A DNA stretch of 27,782 nt from an uncultured Prevotellaceae bacterium. GTDB taxonomy: Bacteria; Bacteroidota; Bacteroidia; Bacteroidales; Bacteroidaceae. The stretch spans positions 1-27,782 of the forward strand of contig CACYKX010000017.1 of the NCBI GenBank assembly GCA_902775075.1, read 5' to 3'. Within the stretch, counting starts at the first letter, position 1. Each line of letters begins with the position of its first letter. Made by a program: the position numbers and the translations under genes. This document shows, one piece after another, positions 25,031 to 27,782 of this stretch. The notes below the pieces were generated by a model, which saw nothing but the letters and a program-made list of their open reading frames with translations, was not told the origin of the DNA and did not search any database.

Positions 25031-25555
25031 ATGGGAAAAATATATACAAAGACAGGTGACGAAGGACTTACTTCCTTATCGGGTGGTTTGCGTGTGGAGA
25101 AGGATGACGTGCGCATAGAAGCCAATGGGCAAATCGATGAACTCAACTGTTTGCTCGGTATCGTCATCACGATGATGGCTGATGAAGATGAACATAAGAC
25201 TGATTTGATGGCCCTTCAGAACGAACTTATGAATACGATGAGTATCATCGCGACGCCCGAGGGACGTGACCCCCATCGGCATCTTTCGTCAGATTTAGTA
25301 GAATATCTCGAATCCCAAATCGATATCCTCAGCACATCTCGCCAATTCCGTTTCGTCTTGCCCGGTGTAAATGCCTTGGAAGCCCATCTACAGATGGCCC
25401 GAAGTAAATGCCGTACGGCCGAGCGCCGCCTTTGGACAGCACATCGACAATACCCTATAGACCCTACGATTCTGAAATTCTTCAATCGTCTGAGCGATTA
25501 TCTCTTTGCGCTGGCCCTGCATTATTCAGACAATCATCGCTATCATTCGCGTTAA
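25031..25555 (+). CDS. pduO: ATP:cob(I)alamin adenosyltransferase, PduO type
   Basis: The enzyme transfers the adenosyl group of ATP to cob(I)alamin to make coenzyme B12. The 174 residues begin MGKIYTKTGDEGLTSLSGGL with the ATP-binding TKTGDxG motif. Then come DVRIEANGQIDELNCLLGI (the usual T/Q-x-DELN signature) and RSKCRTAERRLWTAHRQ (R-x-AER-R active-site helix), ending in RLSDYLFALAL. All family marks are present. It follows rnz by 12 bp as the last gene of the mazG operon. PduO, CobA and EutT types are unrelated folds; the motifs here are PduO. The ligand use elsewhere in the cell (for example methylmalonyl-CoA mutase) cannot be judged from the window. Confidence 0.93.
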   Translation: MGKIYTKTGDEGLTSLSGGLRVEKDDVRIEANGQIDELNCLLGIVITMMADEDEHKTDLMALQNELMNTMSIIATPEGRDPHRHLSSDLVEYLESQIDILSTSRQFRFVLPGVNALEAHLQMARSKCRTAERRLWTAHRQYPIDPTILKFFNRLSDYLFALALHYSDNHRYHSR

Positions 25556-25600
25556 AGGATATTCATATTTTTGTATTTTCATATTTTTATATGCATATAA

Positions 25601-25632
25601 TTTGTTCGTATAAAAATATTTTTCTACTTTTG
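25601..25632 (+). promoter_or_regulatory. Consensus promoter of the pseudokinase gene
   Basis: TTTG at 25601-25604, 20 bp, then TACTTTTG at 25625-25632. This matches -33 TTTG and -7 TAnnTTTG. The transcript would have a leader of about 45 nt before ATG 25685. Confidence 0.8.
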
Positions 25633-25684
25633 CGCGTTAGATAAGAAACATTGGTAGAATCTATTTTTGATTTTGAGCTATATT

Positions 25685-26857
25685 ATGGAAAGTGTTGCGA
25701 ATTATAAGGACTGTCAGGTGATAGCTTCAGAAGGCTATCATAAGATTATTTTATGCAAGAAGGGTGAGGAAACAGTCATCCTTAAGGCACTTAAAGATGA
25801 GTATCGTGATAATCTACAATATAAGAATTTACTGAAAAAGGAGTTTGAGCGCGGAAGTAAACTCGATCATGCAGGTATTGCGAAATACCATGCTCTAGTA
25901 GAACATCCCGAATATGGAAGATGTATAGAGATGGAATATGTAGAAGGTCGTACCTTTGCCGATTACATCAAGGAGAACCATACCGAGGAAGAAAAGATGG
26001 ACATCATCACTCAGTTGGCTGCCAGTTTGCAATATGCCCACACTCGTTATGTAGTCGTGGGTAATCTTTCGCCATATAGCATTATCATTTCTAAGGATGA
26101 TCGCGCCAAGATCGTGCGCTTACTTCCTACACTTTACGAAACTTCTAAAGAGTCTGCAGAGACTTCTCGCTATATCGCTCCGGAAATTCGTGATGGACTT
26201 GCCTCTGTTGATGGTCGTGCTGACGTGTATTCTCTTGGTATGTTGATGAAGGCTCTCGGCTTGCATACCACCCATTATGATATGATCAACAAATGTTGTT
26301 CAAGGGGCCGTACTGATCGTTTTATGGATCTCGACGCTTTCTTGGAGGAACTCAATAATGGTGGTAAACGTGACATCCACTTCTCTCCGAAAAAATGGCT
26401 TATCGGTTTTGCCGCTATCGCTATTGTCGCCGTAGCTGTGATCGTCTTCCAGAATGTCGATATTCACCAAATGGTGAACAATCTGTCAAATGGTAACGAG
26501 GAGGTTACCGATACGGTTAATTCTGCTCAAATCTCTCCGGATACCGCAGAAGCTAAACCAAAGGCCGCCGCTTCACAAGATTCTACGTCTGCAGATCCTA
26601 TGAAGGCTCAACTTGTAGCGAGCATCGATTCTATCTATAAGCCATGGATAGAATGGAAAAATAACGGAGGCAATCAAGCTGATATTGCACGTAATCTATA
26701 TAAATTGCGTAAGCAGATCAATAGATATTATAAAAAGGCTATTCAGGGTATGGACAACGAGCAACGTACCGCCTTTGACAAACTCTTCATCGAGTATAAG
26801 GCGCAGAAAGAGCAGGAATTTTCTGCTGGCGTTGCCGATGCTTCTACACAACAATAA
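25685..26857 (+). CDS. Membrane-anchored protein kinase-like protein, probable pseudokinase
   Basis: The 390-residue protein starts MESVANYKDCQVIASEGYHK; a TTG 18 bp upstream is less likely. A Ser/Thr kinase fold is visible: Lys34 (VILK), the alpha-C Glu53, a hinge (IEMEYVEGRTFADYI), the APE motif (165-167) and DVYSLG (180-185). However, the catalytic loop expected as HGDLKPEN reads VGNLSPYS, with Asp replaced by Asn127 and Lys by Ser129. The metal-binding DFG is replaced by RLL (145-147), and no glycine-rich loop is present. Thus phosphotransfer is unlikely. A transmembrane helix lies at 238-256, followed by a Thr/Ser/Ala-rich linker and a helical periplasmic C-terminus (SIDSIYKPWIEWKNN). 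It is monocistronic with its own promoter and terminator. It may be a scaffold or ligand-binding membrane protein. Confidence 0.88.
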   Translation: MESVANYKDCQVIASEGYHKIILCKKGEETVILKALKDEYRDNLQYKNLLKKEFERGSKLDHAGIAKYHALVEHPEYGRCIEMEYVEGRTFADYIKENHTEEEKMDIITQLAASLQYAHTRYVVVGNLSPYSIIISKDDRAKIVRLLPTLYETSKESAETSRYIAPEIRDGLASVDGRADVYSLGMLMKALGLHTTHYDMINKCCSRGRTDRFMDLDAFLEELNNGGKRDIHFSPKKWLIGFAAIAIVAVAVIVFQNVDIHQMVNNLSNGNEEVTDTVNSAQISPDTAEAKPKAAASQDSTSADPMKAQLVASIDSIYKPWIEWKNNGGNQADIARNLYKLRKQINRYYKKAIQGMDNEQRTAFDKLFIEYKAQKEQEFSAGVADASTQQ

Positions 26858-26885
26858 TAATAGCATTAAAAATTTAATTTTGCAG

Positions 26886-26923
26886 AAGGCGGAATACACC
26901 CAATCGCGTATTCCGCCTTTTTT
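26886..26923 (+). terminator. Terminator of the pseudokinase gene
   Basis: AAGGCGGAATAC at 26886-26897 pairs perfectly with GTATTCCGCCTT at 26908-26919, with a 10-nt loop, followed by TTTT. It is a strong intrinsic terminator 28 bp past the stop codon. Confidence 0.9.
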
Positions 26924-26943
26924 ATGCTCTTTGTTTTGACTTT

Positions 26944-26984
26944 TGCCTCTCATGCAACTGGTGATGCCGAGGGGTGTGGTCGCT
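26944..26984 (-). pseudogene. C-terminal remnant of a second smalltalk gene
   Basis: On the minus strand the codons read ATTPLGITSCMRGK, aligning with ATTLGVTSRMKG of the smalltalk gene at 16140-16265 with one inserted codon. The nucleotide match is also clear (CATGC.ACTGGTGA.GCCGAG on the plus strand). The N-terminal tryptophan region and start are missing upstream, so only the tail survives. Confidence 0.55.
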
Positions 26985-26989
26985 GAATT

Positions 26990-27400
26990 CAGGAATGTTT
27001 AACGAACATTAAATACCTTAATTTTCACCGCTAAAAGGTGCTCATAATTCGCGAATTCCGAATTGATGACGGGGGTGATTATGAATGTTAGAATTATAAG
27101 CGAAATGTAATTTGTTGATAATCAGTAGGTTATAAATATTTGAAAGATATTGCCTTCAAAATATACTGGGAATATAGGCTAATTTAGTTAACTACGTAAG
27201 GCTACAAACCTATTCGCATGAGCTTACGAAGTTAACTTCGTAAGCCGATGCAGTTAACTTCGTTCGAAAGTTCAACTTCTTGAGAAGTATTTTTCAGTAT
27301 TTTGAGAGCCAGTTAAGTCCAAGTATGTTCTAGAAGGAGCATAAAACGGTACACGATTTCTGTTAACAGTATCCGATTCAAAGTTTAAATAATACAAAAA
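26990..27400. other. Gene-free AT-rich stretch
   Basis: No reading frame with coding character is seen on either strand. It holds a perfect 12-bp palindrome AATTCGCGAATT near 27046-27057, a CACC-n7-GGTG stem just before it, and the AGTTAACT repeat cluster reported separately. Confidence 0.6.
27186..27266. repeat. AGTTAACT(T/A)CGT repeat cluster with 24-bp palindrome
   Basis: AGTTAACTACGTAAG at 27186-27200, AGTTAACTTCGTAAG at 27230-27244 and AGTTAACTTCGTTCG at 27252-27266 are close copies. Bases 27222-27245 form a perfect 24-bp palindrome centred on GTTAAC, with arms GCTTACGAAGTT. A fourth weaker copy (AGTTCAACTTCTTGAG) follows. It could be a recombination or protein-binding site or the end of a small non-autonomous element. 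Confidence 0.7.
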
Positions 27401-27581
27401 AATTCTTCAAGAATTTTCGAGAAGTCCTTGCGCAGGAAAAATAAAAACTGTACATATTGTAAGGATATTTTATAAAATGATCTCGTTTTACCTACAAAAT
27501 GGTACAACACAAGTAGATTATGTTGTGTTGTCTAAATATGGTATATTCGCAATTGAAACAAAAAAGATTGTTTCCACATGA
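27391..27581 (+). pseudogene. NERD-domain protein remnant
   Basis: The plus frame, open from about 27391 to a TGA at 27579-27581, reads FSRSPCAGKIKTV, then after ATG 27477 MISFYLQNGTTQVDYVVLSK and YGIFAIETKKIVST. The part LQNGTTQVDYVVLSKYGIFA plus IETK is the core of the NERD (nuclease-related) domain, with its D and E-x-K catalytic residues. Intact proteins continue well past this point and have more sequence before it; here both flanks are lost. It is a short relic of a defence- or DNA-processing-type gene. Confidence 0.6.
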
Positions 27582-27601
27582 ACATTAATGTTGGCAAACG
27601 G

Positions 27602-27653
27602 CTGCAAACGGTCGCAAGTAATCGGTTGATTATCAGTTAACAAGCGTTTGCAG
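27602..27653. repeat. Inverted repeat CTGCAAACG / CGTTTGCAG
   Basis: CTGCAAACG at 27602-27610 is matched by CGTTTGCAG at 27645-27653, and a further GCAAACGG lies directly upstream at about 27594. The 34-bp spacer has no gene. It may be a mobile-element end or attachment site, but nothing confirms this. Confidence 0.4.
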
Positions 27654-27669
27654 TCTTTCCAAATGGCTA

Positions 27670-27700
27670 TTGTGGGTTCCATCCGTTTTGATTAATTTTG
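27670..27700 (+). promoter_or_regulatory. Possible promoter at the right edge
   Basis: TTG at 27670-27672, 20 bp, then TAATTTTG at 27693-27700 fits the Bacteroidota consensus. It points to a gene beginning near the end of the window or beyond; no reading frame to its right is long enough here to call. Confidence 0.4.
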
Positions 27701-27782
27701 TACCGCATTTGGAACTTGACTATGAAGTGCCACGACATAAGATGTTGCACCATAAGGCAGATAATGCGACGCCACTGCACAT

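Noticed and set aside
27222..27245. Resemblance of the palindrome to loxP arms (TAACTTCGTA)
   Set aside because: The arms meet without the 8-bp spacer needed for a lox site and no Cre-like recombinase is near; the match is short and likely coincidental.
27620..27782. Open plus-strand frame running to the window end
   Set aside because: It has no convincing start before the edge and crosses a candidate promoter; too little sequence to judge.
1..27782. CRISPR arrays, tRNA or rRNA genes
   Set aside because: I saw no regularly spaced identical repeats and no tRNA cloverleaf or rRNA core sequences; the absence is by eye only.

Overview
The window looks like the chromosome of a Bacteroidales bacterium, most likely Prevotella or a close relative. 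The evidence is a SusC/SusD pair beside a hybrid two-component regulator, a 'smalltalk' small protein, a GG-leader peptide cassette, an IS30-type transposase, and promoters of the Bacteroidota type (-33 TTG/TTTG, about 20 bp, -7 TAnnTTTG). The species is not decided by what I can see.

Layout. (1) 1-10108, + strand: a polysaccharide-utilization-type locus with an HTCS sensor/regulator (5' end outside the window), SusC, SusD, and a membrane-anchored TPR/DUF6377 regulator with its own promoter. No glycoside hydrolase is visible, so the substrate is unknown. (2) 10153-14474, - strand: an AT-rich, tightly packed operon that reads as a worn-down ribosomally made, modified peptide (RiPP) cassette. 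In order it has a GG-leader precursor whose frame is broken at an A AAA AAA heptamer, a stem-loop, a shortened ATP-grasp maturase, a shortened DUF6734-like gene, an unknown small ORF, an outer-membrane beta-barrel protein, a lipoprotein, and only the first 28 codons of a C39-peptidase ABC exporter. (3) 14740-15653: two IS30-family fragments joined head to head. (4) 15763-16265, - strand: a promoter-to-terminator unit with no ORF (candidate ncRNA or orphan leader) and a smalltalk gene. (5) 16379-22568: an RND efflux permease and its adaptor, divergent from a LytS-type histidine kinase and LytTR response regulator. The shared intergenic region has a near-ideal LytTR direct repeat inside a larger perfect inverted repeat. 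(6) 22636-25555: a compact housekeeping operon with mazG, a lipoprotein, rnz and a PduO-type cobalamin adenosyltransferase. (7) 25685-26857: a membrane-anchored pseudokinase. (8) 26944-27782: a gene-poor tail with a smalltalk remnant, a palindromic repeat cluster and a NERD-domain remnant.

How it fits together. Regions 1 and 5 each pair transport with sensing. Region 2 plus the IS30 scar is an accessory patch placed between them that seems to be decaying or unusually regulated. The most noteworthy signals are the slippery-heptamer frame break in the precursor, the LytTR operator between pump and regulator, the promoter-terminator unit with repeated UUAGGUU motifs, two genes whose -7 box lies exactly four bases before the ATG, and the pseudokinase.
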